Shown here: piece by piece, positions 42,686-51,328 of the stretch
Position numbering within the stretch: position 1 is the first letter of the stretch
How the letters are laid out: every line of letters starts with the position of its first letter
DNA from: RGIG3013 sp045538935
Lineage (GTDB): Bacteria; Bacillota; Clostridia; Oscillospirales; Acutalibacteraceae
NCBI GenBank assembly: GCA_045538935.1
Contig: JAZQEI010000011.1
Coordinates: 62,001-126,000, forward strand
Direction of reading: 5' to 3'
DNA length: 64,000 nt
Notes under the pieces: generated by a model
Seen by the model: the letters and a program-made list of their open reading frames with translations, nothing else
Databases searched by the model: none
What the model was told of the DNA's origin: nothing
Program-made: the position numbers and the translations under genes

Positions 42686-44212
42686 TTATTGATTCCAATA
42701 TTTACGGTCTAGTGACCTAAACTGTATTGCCTGTGCCATATGCTGCACCTCAATTTCTTCACTGCCATCCAAATCAGCAACGGTGCGTGCAACCTTTACA
42801 AGTCTGTCATATGCTCTGGCAGAAAGACCAAGTCTATCGAAAAATCCACCAAGTAGCTGCTTTGAATCTTCGGTCATTTTGCAATACTCGGCAAACTGTG
42901 ACGGGCTCAAATCAGCATTGCATTTAATATCTGTACCCTTATAACGCTCGGTCTGTATTTCACGGGCCTTGTTTACCCTTGCTCTAACCTCGGCAGAGGT
43001 TTCTTCTTTTGCAGTAGAGTTAAGATCATCAAAATTTATGGCAGGTACTTCTACGTGCAAATCTATTCTATCAAGCATTGGTCCCGAAATTTTGTTTAAA
43101 TATCTGTTAACAGATGCCAAAGAGCACGTGCATTCTTTGGTAGGATGTCCATAAAATCCACACGGACAAGGATTCATAGCGGCAATAAGCGTAATATTGC
43201 ACGGATATGCTATGGTACCTGCCACGCGTGATATTGTTACAATAGAATCTTCTAACGGTTGACGCAAGGTTTCTAATGCCGCGCGAGAAAATTCAGGAAA
43301 CTCATCTAAAAACAAAACTCCGTTGTGCGCTACCGAAATTTCGCCCGGTTTTGGCATTACACCGCCACCGGCAAGACCGGCTATAGACACTGTATGGTGT
43401 GGTGAACGGAATGGACGCTGACGAATAAGCGAAACTTTATCGCCCAAAAGCCCCGCAACCGAGTGAATTTTTGTAGTTTCAATTGATTCTTCAAAGGTCA
43501 TATCGGGCAAAATGGTGGGCATACGTTTTGCAAGCATACTTTTACCCGATCCTGGAGGACCAATAAGCAAAATGTTATGACCGCCCGCAGCTGCAACCTC
43601 TAAGGCCTTTTTAGCAGCACGTTGACCCTTAACATCACTAAAATCTAACCCATAATATGGCGGACGGTATTCCTCTTTTGCAGGTTCAGCTTTTGGTAAT
43701 AATTTTTGACCTGTAATATGCTCAACCAAATCTTTTAAAGAACTTACTCCGTAAACTTCTATATCATTTACTATTGCGCCCTCTTTTGCATTATCTATAG
43801 GTACAAAAAATTTCTTTATACCCTTATCTTTTAAGCATGTAGCCATAGCTAACACGCCGTTTACCGAGCGCACCTTACCGTCAAGTGAAATTTCACCAAC
43901 AAAGGCGCAGTCGTCAATGTTTGCCTCTATTTGACCAGATGCTGTAAGCAAGGCAACCAAAATTGGTAAATCATAAAGAGAGCCCTCTTTTCTAACATCG
44001 GCAGGAGCAAGGTTTACTGTAATACGAGCTACCGGAAACTGAATACCGGAATTTTTTATGGCGGCGCGCACTCTATCTCGCGATTCTTTAACCGCAGCAT
44101 CTGGCAGACCAACTATTTCAAAAAGCGGCATACCGCGTGAAATATCGACTTCAACATTTACAATGTACGAGTCCATTCCAAACAGCCCGACACTATTTAT
44201 ACGTTTAAACAC
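42686..44212 (-). CDS. YifB-family Mg-chelatase-like AAA+ ATPase (ComM-like)
   Basis: About 508 residues from the GTG at 44212 (an in-frame GTG at 44221 is possible but lies almost on the ribosome site). The N-terminal ChlI-like domain runs MFKRINSVGLFGMDSYIVNV with GLPDAAVKESRDRVRAA; the AAA+ core has Walker A LLIGPPGSGKSMLAKR and Walker B GVLFLDEFPEF; the CPCGFYGHPTKECTC segment is a zinc-like motif; a C-terminal helical domain follows. ComM, the studied relative, is a branch-migration helicase in natural transformation. No other competence genes are in view. Confidence 0.9.
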   Translation of the reverse strand: MFKRINSVGLFGMDSYIVNVEVDISRGMPLFEIVGLPDAAVKESRDRVRAAIKNSGIQFPVARITVNLAPADVRKEGSLYDLPILVALLTASGQIEANIDDCAFVGEISLDGKVRSVNGVLAMATCLKDKGIKKFFVPIDNAKEGAIVNDIEVYGVSSLKDLVEHITGQKLLPKAEPAKEEYRPPYYGLDFSDVKGQRAAKKALEVAAAGGHNILLIGPPGSGKSMLAKRMPTILPDMTFEESIETTKIHSVAGLLGDKVSLIRQRPFRSPHHTVSIAGLAGGGVMPKPGEISVAHNGVLFLDEFPEFSRAALETLRQPLEDSIVTISRVAGTIAYPCNITLIAAMNPCPCGFYGHPTKECTCSLASVNRYLNKISGPMLDRIDLHVEVPAINFDDLNSTAKEETSAEVRARVNKAREIQTERYKGTDIKCNADLSPSQFAEYCKMTEDSKQLLGGFFDRLGLSARAYDRLVKVARTVADLDGSEEIEVQHMAQAIQFRSLDRKYWNQ

Positions 44213-44245
44213 ATCTATCACCCGCCAAATCCGATTTACAGATAG

Positions 44246-44275
44246 ATTATACTATACTCTCCTTATAACTTACAA
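44246..44275 (-). promoter_or_regulatory. Promoter of yifB
   Basis: Minus-strand TTGTAA (44270-44275), 18-base spacer, TATAAT (44246-44251). Confidence 0.6.
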
Positions 44276-44303
44276 GAAAAACTTTATGAGTTCTAAATAA
44301 ATC

Positions 44304-44331
44304 TTGACATAACCGCAAAAATCAATATAAT
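44304..44331 (+). promoter_or_regulatory. Promoter of the tRNA-Ser transcript
   Basis: Perfect TTGACA (44304-44309), 16-base spacer, perfect TATAAT (44326-44331). It lies more than 200 bases before the mature tRNA, so the transcript first passes through the interrupted tRNA fragment. Confidence 0.75.
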
Positions 44332-44369
44332 TATATTGTTCGGCTTAAGGCCTTTAAGTGTTATATGCA

Positions 44370-44502
44370 GACGTATCGAAGTGGGGACGTTGCCGAGCGC
44401 TGCCGGTGGCAGATGCAGCGAAGGCTACGGAGTGACCGCGGTCGAAATTTTTACACGGCAGTGTTAAAAAATTTCGGGCACCGCAATGGGACATAACGGG
44501 GC
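44370..44502 (+). repeat. Interrupted 5' fragment of tRNA-Ser with an insert
   Basis: GACGTATCGAAGTGG (44370-44384) and CATAACGGGGC (44492-44502) match consecutive parts of the tRNA-Ser gene downstream (44564-44578 and 44580-44590). Between them are about 107 G+C-rich bases with hairpins, including CGAAATTTTT/AAAAATTTCG. It reads as a duplicated tRNA D-arm region split by an insert. No functional tRNA can be formed from it. Confidence 0.6.
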
Positions 44503-44560
44503 GCCCCGTTCGGTAAAAATTGAATAGTTCGTTATACTCTAAGCAGAGTTTAACATACAC

Positions 44561-44649
44561 GGAGACGTATCGAAGTGGTCATAACGGGGCTGACTCGAAA
44601 TCAGTTAGGGAGCAATCCCCCGCGAGTTCGAATCTCGCCGTCTCCGCCA
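44561..44649 (+). tRNA. tRNA-Ser(CGA)
   Basis: An 89-base class II tRNA: acceptor GGAGACG pairs with CGTCTCC, anticodon loop CTCGAAA gives CGA (Ser, codon UCG), long variable arm TAGGGAGCAATCCCCCG, T-arm GCGAG-TTCGAAT-CTCGC, discriminator G and encoded CCA. Confidence 0.95.
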
Positions 44650-44654
44650 AAATA

Positions 44655-44690
44655 AAAAGAATCATACTTTATGTATGGTTCTTTTTGTTT
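44655..44690 (+). terminator. Terminator after tRNA-Ser
   Basis: AAAAGAATCATAC, loop TTTA, TGTATGGTTCTTTTT, then more T. Confidence 0.85.
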
Positions 44691-44699
44691 TTATAGTGC

Positions 44700-44810
44700 G
44701 AGATTCGAAAAGACCGGTTTGGCTCTGCCAAATTGCGACCTTTCTGTGAATGGTCACAAAGGTCGGGTGCGTGCCACAAGCGGAAGCGAAGTGGGCGAAT
44801 CTCGCCGTCT
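44700..44810 (+). repeat. tRNA-mimicking mosaic element, copy C
   Basis: Starts GAGATTCGAA, holds hairpins TTTGGC/GCCAAA and CGACCTTT/AAAGGTCG, then the core GTGCGTGCCACAAGCGG (44767-44783), a D-arm-like AGCGAAGTGGG, and ends CGAATCTCGCCGTCT, an exact 15-base copy of the 3' part of the adjacent tRNA-Ser (44629-44643). Same plan as copy A, but each copy carries the T-arm version of its own neighbouring tRNA. Confidence 0.6.
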
Positions 44811-44956
44811 GAGCCAACAAAAGAGAAAATCTTAGCAGGTATTGAATAGATTCCAATTTTAGCCGAGATTTTATATTGTCTGTTTGTAAAATAAATTTTA
44901 GCTTTCAAGAGTGAAAATTCAGCGAAATTCTACTTTCACTACTATTTTCCGACGGC

Positions 44957-44985
44957 TTGAATTTTGCGGTAAAATGTTATATAAT
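44957..44985 (+). promoter_or_regulatory. Promoter of the MATE-NifX pair
   Basis: TTGAAT (44957-44962), 17-base spacer, TATAAT (44980-44985), 35 bases before the start codon. Confidence 0.75.
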
Positions 44986-45020
44986 ATGCATTGCAAATTT
45001 TGATTTTATGGAGCGAAAAC

Positions 45021-46406
45021 ATGAGCGATAACAAAGAAATGCTTGGCACGGCGCCGATCGGCAGACTGCTGTTTAAATTGGCGGTTCCGACGGTGGTAGC
45101 CCAGCTTATTAATATGCTATACAACATCGTTGACCGCATCTATATCGGTCACATGCCGGGCGACGGAAGTCTTGCGCTTACGGGTGTTGGCGTATGTATG
45201 CCGATTATTATGATTATTTCGGCATTTGCGGCGCTGATTGCTTCGGGCGGTGCGCCAAAAGCATCTATTTCCATGGGCAAGGGCGACAATGATTCTGCCG
45301 AGAAAATTATGGGCGGTTGTTTTTCTCTACAGCTTATTATTTCTGCCGTCTTAACTGCCGTTTTGCTGATTTGGAATAAAGATTTACTTTTAATGTTCGG
45401 TGCAAGTGAAAACACCATCGGTTATGCCAACAATTATATGAACATATACGCTATCGGCACTGTATTTGTTCAGTTGACACTCGGCATGGGTGCGTTTATC
45501 ACTGCTCAAGGATACACCAAAATCAGTATGATTACGGTGCTTATAGGTGCTGTCAGCAACATTATTCTCGACCCTATATTTATTTTTGGCTTTAATATGG
45601 GTGTTAAAGGCGCGGCTCTTGCTACTATTCTTTCTCAAGCCATTTCTTGCATTTGGGTGCTTGCGTTTCTTTGCGGCAAAAGAACCTATCTTAAACTTAA
45701 AAGACATAATTTACGCATAGACGGAAAGCTCGTTTTCCCTTGTATTGCACTTGGAACAGCAACCTTTATTATGCAAAGCAGTGAAAGTGTGATTTCGGTC
45801 TGCTTTAATTCGTCGCTCTTAAAATACGGCGGAGATATTGCCGTGGGTGCTATGACCATCCTTACAAGCGTTATGCAGTTTGCCATGCTACCAATGCAAG
45901 GCATTGCACAGGGCGCACAGCCGATATTGAGTTATAACTTTGGCGCTAAAAACGTAGGGCGTGTAAAGAAAACATATAGGCTTTTGCTTATATCCTGCCT
46001 TACTTATTCCTTTATCATTTGGGGCGCCATTATGCTGTTGCCGCAAATATTTGCCGGGATATTCACACCCGATGCGGCGCTCATTAAATTCACAGCAACG
46101 GCACTTCGGATTTATTGCGGTGTGATGTGCATTTTTGGTATTCAGATCGCTTGCCAGATGACCTTTGTTTCCATCGGCAATGCACCCTGTTCTATTATCG
46201 TAGCCATCGTTCGCAAGTTTGTTTTACTCTTGCCGCTTATCTACATTATGCCGCAACTGATTGCAGATAAGACAATGGGCGTTTATACAGCAGAGCCGGT
46301 TGCCGACCTGATAGCCGTATCCTTTACCGCTATCCTTTTCACCATTCAATTTAAAAAAGCACTAAAATCTTTAACAATAGAAAATTCAAAGGAGACAGCA
46401 CAATGA
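45021..46406 (+). CDS. MATE-family multidrug/sodium efflux transporter
   Basis: A 461-residue, twelve-helix transporter; the ATG at 45021 (TGGAGCG upstream) is preferred over an extended frame. It starts LGTAPIGRLLFKLAVPTVVAQLINMLYNIVDRIYIG, the typical NorM/DinF-type opening, and repeats the MATE fold in its second half (QGIAQGAQPILSYNFGAKN). Codons are richer in G and C (gcg, ccg, cgg) than in its neighbours, which suggests transfer. The stop overlaps the next start (ATGA). Confidence 0.93.
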   Translation: MSDNKEMLGTAPIGRLLFKLAVPTVVAQLINMLYNIVDRIYIGHMPGDGSLALTGVGVCMPIIMIISAFAALIASGGAPKASISMGKGDNDSAEKIMGGCFSLQLIISAVLTAVLLIWNKDLLLMFGASENTIGYANNYMNIYAIGTVFVQLTLGMGAFITAQGYTKISMITVLIGAVSNIILDPIFIFGFNMGVKGAALATILSQAISCIWVLAFLCGKRTYLKLKRHNLRIDGKLVFPCIALGTATFIMQSSESVISVCFNSSLLKYGGDIAVGAMTILTSVMQFAMLPMQGIAQGAQPILSYNFGAKNVGRVKKTYRLLLISCLTYSFIIWGAIMLLPQIFAGIFTPDAALIKFTATALRIYCGVMCIFGIQIACQMTFVSIGNAPCSIIVAIVRKFVLLLPLIYIMPQLIADKTMGVYTAEPVADLIAVSFTAILFTIQFKKALKSLTIENSKETAQ

Positions 46407-46795
46407 AAATTGCAGTAACTTACGAAAACGGACAGATCTTCCAGCACTTTGGCCATACTGAACAGTTTAAGATTTATACCACCGAAGACGGAAAAATTAT
46501 AAACAGTGAAGTGGTTAATACTAATGGCAGTGGACATGGAGCACTTGCAGGACTGCTTTCGGCACTCTGTGTGGATGCACTTATTTGCGGTGGCATCGGC
46601 GGTGGCGCACAGATGGCACTCGCTGAGGCTGGCATCAAACTTTACGGCGGTGTTACCGGTTCCTGTGATGCCGCAGCCAATGCATTACTTAACGGCACGC
46701 TTGGATTTAATCCCAACGTAAAATGCGACCACCACGACCATCACGGCGAGGGTCATACCTGCGGCGACCACGGTTGCGGACACAACTGTCACTAA
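46403..46795 (+). CDS. NifX/NifB-type dinitrogenase iron-molybdenum cofactor-binding domain protein
   Basis: A 130-residue protein. Residues 1-105 form the small Nif-cofactor-binding fold (KIAVTYENGQIFQHFGHTEQFKIY; CGGIGGGAQMALAEAGIKLYGG). The tail is a His/Cys-rich stretch (CDHHDHHGEGHTCGDHGCGH), a likely metal-binding addition. No nitrogenase genes are present; related proteins occur widely in anaerobes with unclear metal or cluster roles. It is translationally coupled to the MATE gene. Confidence 0.85.
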   Translation: MKIAVTYENGQIFQHFGHTEQFKIYTTEDGKIINSEVVNTNGSGHGALAGLLSALCVDALICGGIGGGAQMALAEAGIKLYGGVTGSCDAAANALLNGTLGFNPNVKCDHHDHHGEGHTCGDHGCGHNCH

Positions 46796-46803
46796 ACAAG
46801 AAT

Positions 46804-46838
46804 GGCGGCAAGGAGGAAATCTCCTTGCCGCCGTTTTT
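46804..46838 (+). terminator. Terminator after the MATE-NifX pair
   Basis: GGCGGCAAGGAG, loop GAAAT, CTCCTTGCCGCC, then GTTTTT. The broken acyltransferase begins right behind it. Confidence 0.9.
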
Positions 46839-47171
46839 AAATGAAAAAACACCCGCAATAACGGTAAGTACTATAACAAATGCAAGCGGCGGTACTAATC
46901 TTTTTAGTCTTGCCTTTATGTACGGAAAGAATTTATCTACCCTACCAATAGACCTTGTAATTAAATATCCGCTACAAATAAAGAAAAGCGATACACATAC
47001 TCCGCCAAGAGAAATAATCTCACCCGTGCCCCTATAAATAAAGTCATACTTAAGCGGACTGCCAGATATTGCATAAGAATGCCCTAGTATTACGAAAATA
47101 GAAGCAAAAAAGCGCATTAGCGCAAGGTTTTCGCTTTTTTGATTTTTATTTCACCCAGTCTCATTATTCAT
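46839..47171 (-). pseudogene. Acyltransferase_3 (OafA/YrhL-like) N-terminal remnant
   Basis: ATG at 47171 with AGAGGATGA upstream gives MNNETG and then an in-frame TGA (47151-47153). Reading on in the same frame gives SENLALMRFFASIFVILGHSYAIS-type sequence, the start of an acyltransferase_3 membrane protein, with CSGYLITRSIG and IKARLKRLVPPL. The homology ends near 46839, where the frame runs into the MATE-NifX terminator. Only about 95 of the usual 330-plus residues remain. It is a pseudogene, broken by an early stop and a truncation. Confidence 0.75.
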
Positions 47172-47177
47172 CCTCTT

Positions 47178-47732
47178 TTATTTTCTTTTGCACCGAACTG
47201 TAACACGTTGTTCCCCGCCTTTAGTACAGGTAAACAGCGTAAAATCCCAATCACCTGACTGCATATCAGAAACGGCAGTTCCGTCTAATATTCCAATTTT
47301 GCAAACCTCGTACTTATGGGTTTCACCATATGCATTAGTAAATGCAATTTCGTCACCCAATTGTAATTTGTTGAGCTTTCCAAAATGGCTTTTATAATTA
47401 TGGGCAGCAATAATAATATCGTTTGTATCAATGCTTCCCATGTAACGACAAGGTGCTGATTTTAATTTAGCATAATTCCAATCATTATATACCGGAAGTT
47501 CCACAGAGAGTTTATCAATAATAACTTTTCCGCAAAAATCATTGCCGTTTATAGTAATAACCTGTGTATTGTCATTGCTGCTTTTTTGATTATTAAACTC
47601 ACTCAAAATTTTGGCAGCTTGCTCTCCTGCGGTTTTATCTTCCACAACATTATAAAAGCACCATACGCTCGCGGTTATGAGCAACGCGCAACCCAATAAA
47701 ACAAACGCTATACCCTTACTTCTTTTTAACAT
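47178..47732 (-). CDS. Sortase family protein (second sortase of the pilus island)
   Basis: About 184 residues from the ATG at 47732 (a GTG at 47744 is also possible). One N-terminal membrane helix (about residues 10-28), then a sortase barrel with the catalytic histidine in IIAAHNYKSHFGKL, the cysteine in FTLFTCTKGGEQ and the arginine in RVTVRCKRK. No C-terminal membrane helix, so it is not a class C enzyme; it could attach the finished pilus to the wall. It overlaps the upstream pilin gene by 17 bases. Confidence 0.82.
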   Translation of the reverse strand: MLKRSKGIAFVLLGCALLITASVWCFYNVVEDKTAGEQAAKILSEFNNQKSSNDNTQVITINGNDFCGKVIIDKLSVELPVYNDWNYAKLKSAPCRYMGSIDTNDIIIAAHNYKSHFGKLNKLQLGDEIAFTNAYGETHKYEVCKIGILDGTAVSDMQSGDWDFTLFTCTKGGEQRVTVRCKRK

Positions 47733-48603
47733 TTTTCTTTGCACCTATCTCATAAACACCCAGTATAACAAAGCAAATGCCCGCAACGGCAATAATACAT
47801 ATAGGCCACCAATACTGACCTGTTTGTGGAAGTTTTTCTCCTGAATAAGTGTTTGTTATTACAAATCCGTTTACTGCATCTCCGCTGTAATTTGCTTTAT
47901 AATCTAAAACATTTTTTTCTCTTACACAATATTGACCGTCTTTTTCTACACCGTAAAACGTATATGACCAACCGTTGTCATCGTTTAACACTACCGAAGC
48001 CAGTACTGTGTTACCGCTTAACAGTTCTACCGTTATTTCGCTTGGACGTTTTTTTGCAGCATTGTTCTTGTCATCCCATTTTTTGAACACGTAAATATTC
48101 ATCTCATTAAAATTGCTGTCTTCAATTTTGGGAGCCGACGATACCTCATAATATATTTTTCCGCCCGATTCATAAGGCAAAAATACTATATACGGATTAA
48201 ATTTATATTGGCCTGCTTCATCACAATATACGAGCCATATTCCTAAATCCAACTCAGAAAATACCGTTCTGCCATTATCAGATACTTTTGAAATGGTTTG
48301 TACGTTATTCTCTATAACATAATCTAAAAGAGTCTGAGCGGCTATGTTGTCGGGGTTGTTTACAATTCCCGAAATGGAAATACCCGATGATTCGAATGCT
48401 GTAACAGGATAATATCCTACACCATTTAATTGTGCAATCTGGCAAATATTAACCTTTACATCATTTATATAATTTTTGTCTATATTTTGCAATGTAACTG
48501 TAATTTTTCCGTTTTCTGTAACTGCCAAGCAAGAAAAAGCCGAACCAATTAAAAACAAAACAGTTAACATCGATATAAATATTCTTTTAAGAATTACTTT
48601 CAT
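47716..48603 (-). CDS. LPxTG-anchored minor pilin with a Cna-B domain
   Basis: A 295-residue surface protein: signal peptide (1-28), an N-terminal beta domain, a Cna-B type domain (about 165-250, KKWDDKNNAAKKRPSEITVELL through ITNTYSG), sorting signal LPQTG (about residue 257), a membrane helix and a lysine-rich tail. Its size and place next to the sortases fit the basal or anchoring pilin. The start overlaps the end of the srtC gene by 17 bases. Confidence 0.85.
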   Translation of the reverse strand: MKVILKRIFISMLTVLFLIGSAFSCLAVTENGKITVTLQNIDKNYINDVKVNICQIAQLNGVGYYPVTAFESSGISISGIVNNPDNIAAQTLLDYVIENNVQTISKVSDNGRTVFSELDLGIWLVYCDEAGQYKFNPYIVFLPYESGGKIYYEVSSAPKIEDSNFNEMNIYVFKKWDDKNNAAKKRPSEITVELLSGNTVLASVVLNDDNGWSYTFYGVEKDGQYCVREKNVLDYKANYSGDAVNGFVITNTYSGEKLPQTGQYWWPICIIAVAGICFVILGVYEIGAKKNVKKK

Positions 48604-49447
48604 CTGTTTGTTCGCCGCCTTTTTGTATGGTTGACATTTTCTTTTTGTGAATATCTCTGATTTTTTTTATAGCAATAAAAATAATACATAATCCTATAAG
48701 CGAGAAAGTGAGCAAATATTTCATATCAATATTCAAAACCTCATTTGTTACTGAGTCTTGCTTTGCCGAAAGGTCGTTACTGTTAACTCTAACTCCACGC
48801 ACTAACAATCTATGTGAGTTAACACCGTAAGGTGTACAAGTTACAAGAGTTACACAGTCTTTGCCGCTTATTACATTAAGCCTAGATACTTCGTGGGGCT
48901 CAACAACCGACACATCATCTATCTTATACTCCAGAACCTCGTTTAACACATGAATATAGAATCGGTCACCGATTTTTAGGTGATCGATATTTGTGAGTAG
49001 CTTTGCCGAGGGTAGTCCTGTATGCCCAGCAAGAACACAATGCGTGTTATTTCCACCAATAGGTAAATGTGTTTCGGGAACGTGACCGATTCCCTTTTGC
49101 AATACGTTTTCATCAATAGTATGATAAATTATTAGTGATACACTGATTTTAGGAATTTCAACATATCCCATTACGCCGTTTCCTGCGGTGTTAAGTACAT
49201 TTTCATATGTTAAACCAAGCTCTTCTAGTTTTTGGATGTCGCTGTGATTTTCATTAAACGCAATAGCATCTGCCATTGACTGACTTATCTGCTCGGGGGA
49301 AGTGTCTTCAAAAGCGTCTACATAATCACCTATGAGTTTATGGTTTAAGTACTGGTTGTATAAATTACTAACGGTAGGATAAAGAAAGAGAGAAAGACCG
49401 CAAAGGAAAATAACTACTACGATAATAGTAGGTAAATGCTTCTTCAT
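48587..49447 (-). CDS. Class C (pilin-polymerising) sortase
   Basis: A 286-residue sortase with a membrane helix at each end (about 7-25 and 245-265), the mark of class C. Catalytic residues: histidine in CVLAGHTGLPSAKL, cysteine in TLVTCTPYG, arginine in NSHRLLVRG. It joins pilin subunits through a lysine of the next subunit. No clear DPF/DPW lid motif is seen before the barrel, so the active site may be uncovered or use another lid. Confidence 0.9.
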   Translation of the reverse strand: MKKHLPTIIVVVIFLCGLSLFLYPTVSNLYNQYLNHKLIGDYVDAFEDTSPEQISQSMADAIAFNENHSDIQKLEELGLTYENVLNTAGNGVMGYVEIPKISVSLIIYHTIDENVLQKGIGHVPETHLPIGGNNTHCVLAGHTGLPSAKLLTNIDHLKIGDRFYIHVLNEVLEYKIDDVSVVEPHEVSRLNVISGKDCVTLVTCTPYGVNSHRLLVRGVRVNSNDLSAKQDSVTNEVLNIDMKYLLTFSLIGLCIIFIAIKKIRDIHKKKMSTIQKGGEQTDESNS

Positions 49448-49551
49448 TGATCTTTCTCTCCTTTCATTTATATTTATTTAAAATAGAAAAAGAAATAGGT
49501 TTGCGGGGTGGCTAAAACAAACAGTCGCTCCGTCAAAAACGAATATTTCTT

Positions 49552-51279
49552 TTAGGCCATACTACTTCTTTTTCTTGAAGTAAAAAAAGCAATAGCACCT
49601 GCCATCATAACAATACCAACAATAGTAAAGATTGTAGTACCCATACCACCGGTTTCAGGAAGTGCCGAACCAGGTGCGTTGGTAATATCTGCCCAAACGG
49701 TTAAAATAAGCTCGCCCATACCATTTGTATTTACAATGCTACCTGCATCATTAGTATCGTGCGAAGATGTAACAGAAAGTGTACCAACCGAGCCAAGTTC
49801 GCCAATTGCATCTATAATTTCAATAGCAAAAGGTGTGCTAGGTAAAATATAACCATCGGGAGCCTTTGTTTCAACTAGCTCGTACTTACCCTCAGAAAGA
49901 CCGAAGATAAACACATCACCACGATGTCCACCAAAATTAAGGTGGTCAAGTGTAACAGTTTCATCGCCGGTTTCGTGTACCTTTAGAGTATCGGTTGTTG
50001 TACCTGCAACTGCCTGTTCTGCTACGATATATTTAGTAAACGCAACACCTGCAGAGTTTGTAGCCGGTTCAGTAGTAAAATTAACTAAAGTCTTTGTGCT
50101 ACCATCTATCTTATAAAGCTGGAATTCTGCGCCGATTAAACGTACATTCTTAAATACACCGTTTGTATCTTCTGCAAACTTAGAAAATACTAACTGATAC
50201 GAATATACATTTGCACTTGAAGAAGTTGTACCAACAGAAAGCTCGTTAGTCGGGTCGTTGCTGTATGTAAGGGTAGCTGTATTAACGTTGGCGGCCTGTG
50301 CTGCAATGGCATTTGTTACATGAGCATCATAAACAATAGAAAGTTTATCGCCAATTTCATACTGATCAACACCTGTCATTCTTAAAAAGCTAACCTTAAA
50401 AGCAGCGCCATTATCGCCGGGAATAGTTAAGGTATAATCGGTATCTTTTATAAGCTCTGTTGTGCTATCATTAAGGTAAACCTTAATTGTGTCTGCATGC
50501 AATGTCATGCCTGTAGGTAAGGTGTCGTTAACATAGTACTGATAAGATGTATACAAGGTGTGACTGGGAACAAGAGTTTCAATTTTAAAGGTAACATCAT
50601 CGCCGATCATAGCAGAAGTACCCTTGCCGTATGTTGTTCCGTCATTTTCAAGAACAGTCTTATCAATTTCAGGACGGTTAGCCTTTAAGGTTACTACAGC
50701 ATCTTTGTTAACGGTCGTTAGCATAACGGCAGAACGAACTGCACTTGAGTTTCCTGAAAGATCAGTGTTATCGTAAACAAGGTAATAACCGTAATCAAGA
50801 TTGTCAATTTTTACAGAGGTTTCTTTATCGCCAACAACAACCGGAGCAATAACTGTAGGAATTGTAATAGTTGGGTTGTTAGCATTTATGATGTATGTGT
50901 GTAATGCTTCTGCAAGCTGCGAAAGAGCTAGATTGCCGTCATTCTTCTGAATGTTGGTTACGTAATCTACTGCGCCTTGAACATTTCCGTCGGTTTTGTT
51001 TGCCTCTACTACACCTGTAGGACCGTAGAAGAAATCATAAAACGGAATGTTGCCATTTGAGTCTTTGTACCAGCTATAAGATGTACTGGTGCCAGAAGTT
51101 GTAGCATTAAAAACCTTATAAACATTAAAGGTTTTGCCGCCAACCGTCGCTTCGGAGTGTGACGGATTTTGAATGGTAATGCTACCGGTTGCCGCATCTG
51201 CAAAAGCTGTCATAGAAACACAGCCAAAAATCAGACATAGGCACATAAGAGTTGCTAAAATTTTCTTGAGTGCTTTCAT
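49552..51279 (-). CDS. Major pilin (SpaA-type, isopeptide-forming, LPETG)
   Basis: A 575-residue shaft pilin. Signal peptide (1-27, ending AFADA), an N-terminal pilin domain, a second domain after LKANRPEIDKTV (a candidate site for the polymerising lysine), a Cna-B-like domain with E-box YELVETKAPDGYI, sorting signal LPETG, a membrane helix and RKRSS tail. Encoded right upstream of the class C sortase. The isopeptide bonds are a family expectation. Confidence 0.9.
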   Translation of the reverse strand: MKALKKILATLMCLCLIFGCVSMTAFADAATGSITIQNPSHSEATVGGKTFNVYKVFNATTSGTSTSYSWYKDSNGNIPFYDFFYGPTGVVEANKTDGNVQGAVDYVTNIQKNDGNLALSQLAEALHTYIINANNPTITIPTVIAPVVVGDKETSVKIDNLDYGYYLVYDNTDLSGNSSAVRSAVMLTTVNKDAVVTLKANRPEIDKTVLENDGTTYGKGTSAMIGDDVTFKIETLVPSHTLYTSYQYYVNDTLPTGMTLHADTIKVYLNDSTTELIKDTDYTLTIPGDNGAAFKVSFLRMTGVDQYEIGDKLSIVYDAHVTNAIAAQAANVNTATLTYSNDPTNELSVGTTSSSANVYSYQLVFSKFAEDTNGVFKNVRLIGAEFQLYKIDGSTKTLVNFTTEPATNSAGVAFTKYIVAEQAVAGTTTDTLKVHETGDETVTLDHLNFGGHRGDVFIFGLSEGKYELVETKAPDGYILPSTPFAIEIIDAIGELGSVGTLSVTSSHDTNDAGSIVNTNGMGELILTVWADITNAPGSALPETGGMGTTIFTIVGIVMMAGAIAFFTSRKRSSMA

Positions 51280-51328
51280 TTGTTTTTCTCCTTTACATAT
51301 GAATTTTTTTGAAGTTTGAAAGCGATTT

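Noticed and set aside
44662..44908. Minus-strand ORFs over mosaic element C
   Set aside because: They derive from the noncoding repeat next to tRNA-Ser and have no ribosome site.
46403..46795. Nitrogen-fixation gene
   Set aside because: The NifX-like domain is present but no nifH, nifD, nifK or nifE/N homologue is in the window; the domain is common in non-fixing anaerobes.
46723..47037. Plus-strand ORF of 104 codons
   Set aside because: Antisense of the acyltransferase remnant and of the His-rich tail of the NifX-like gene.
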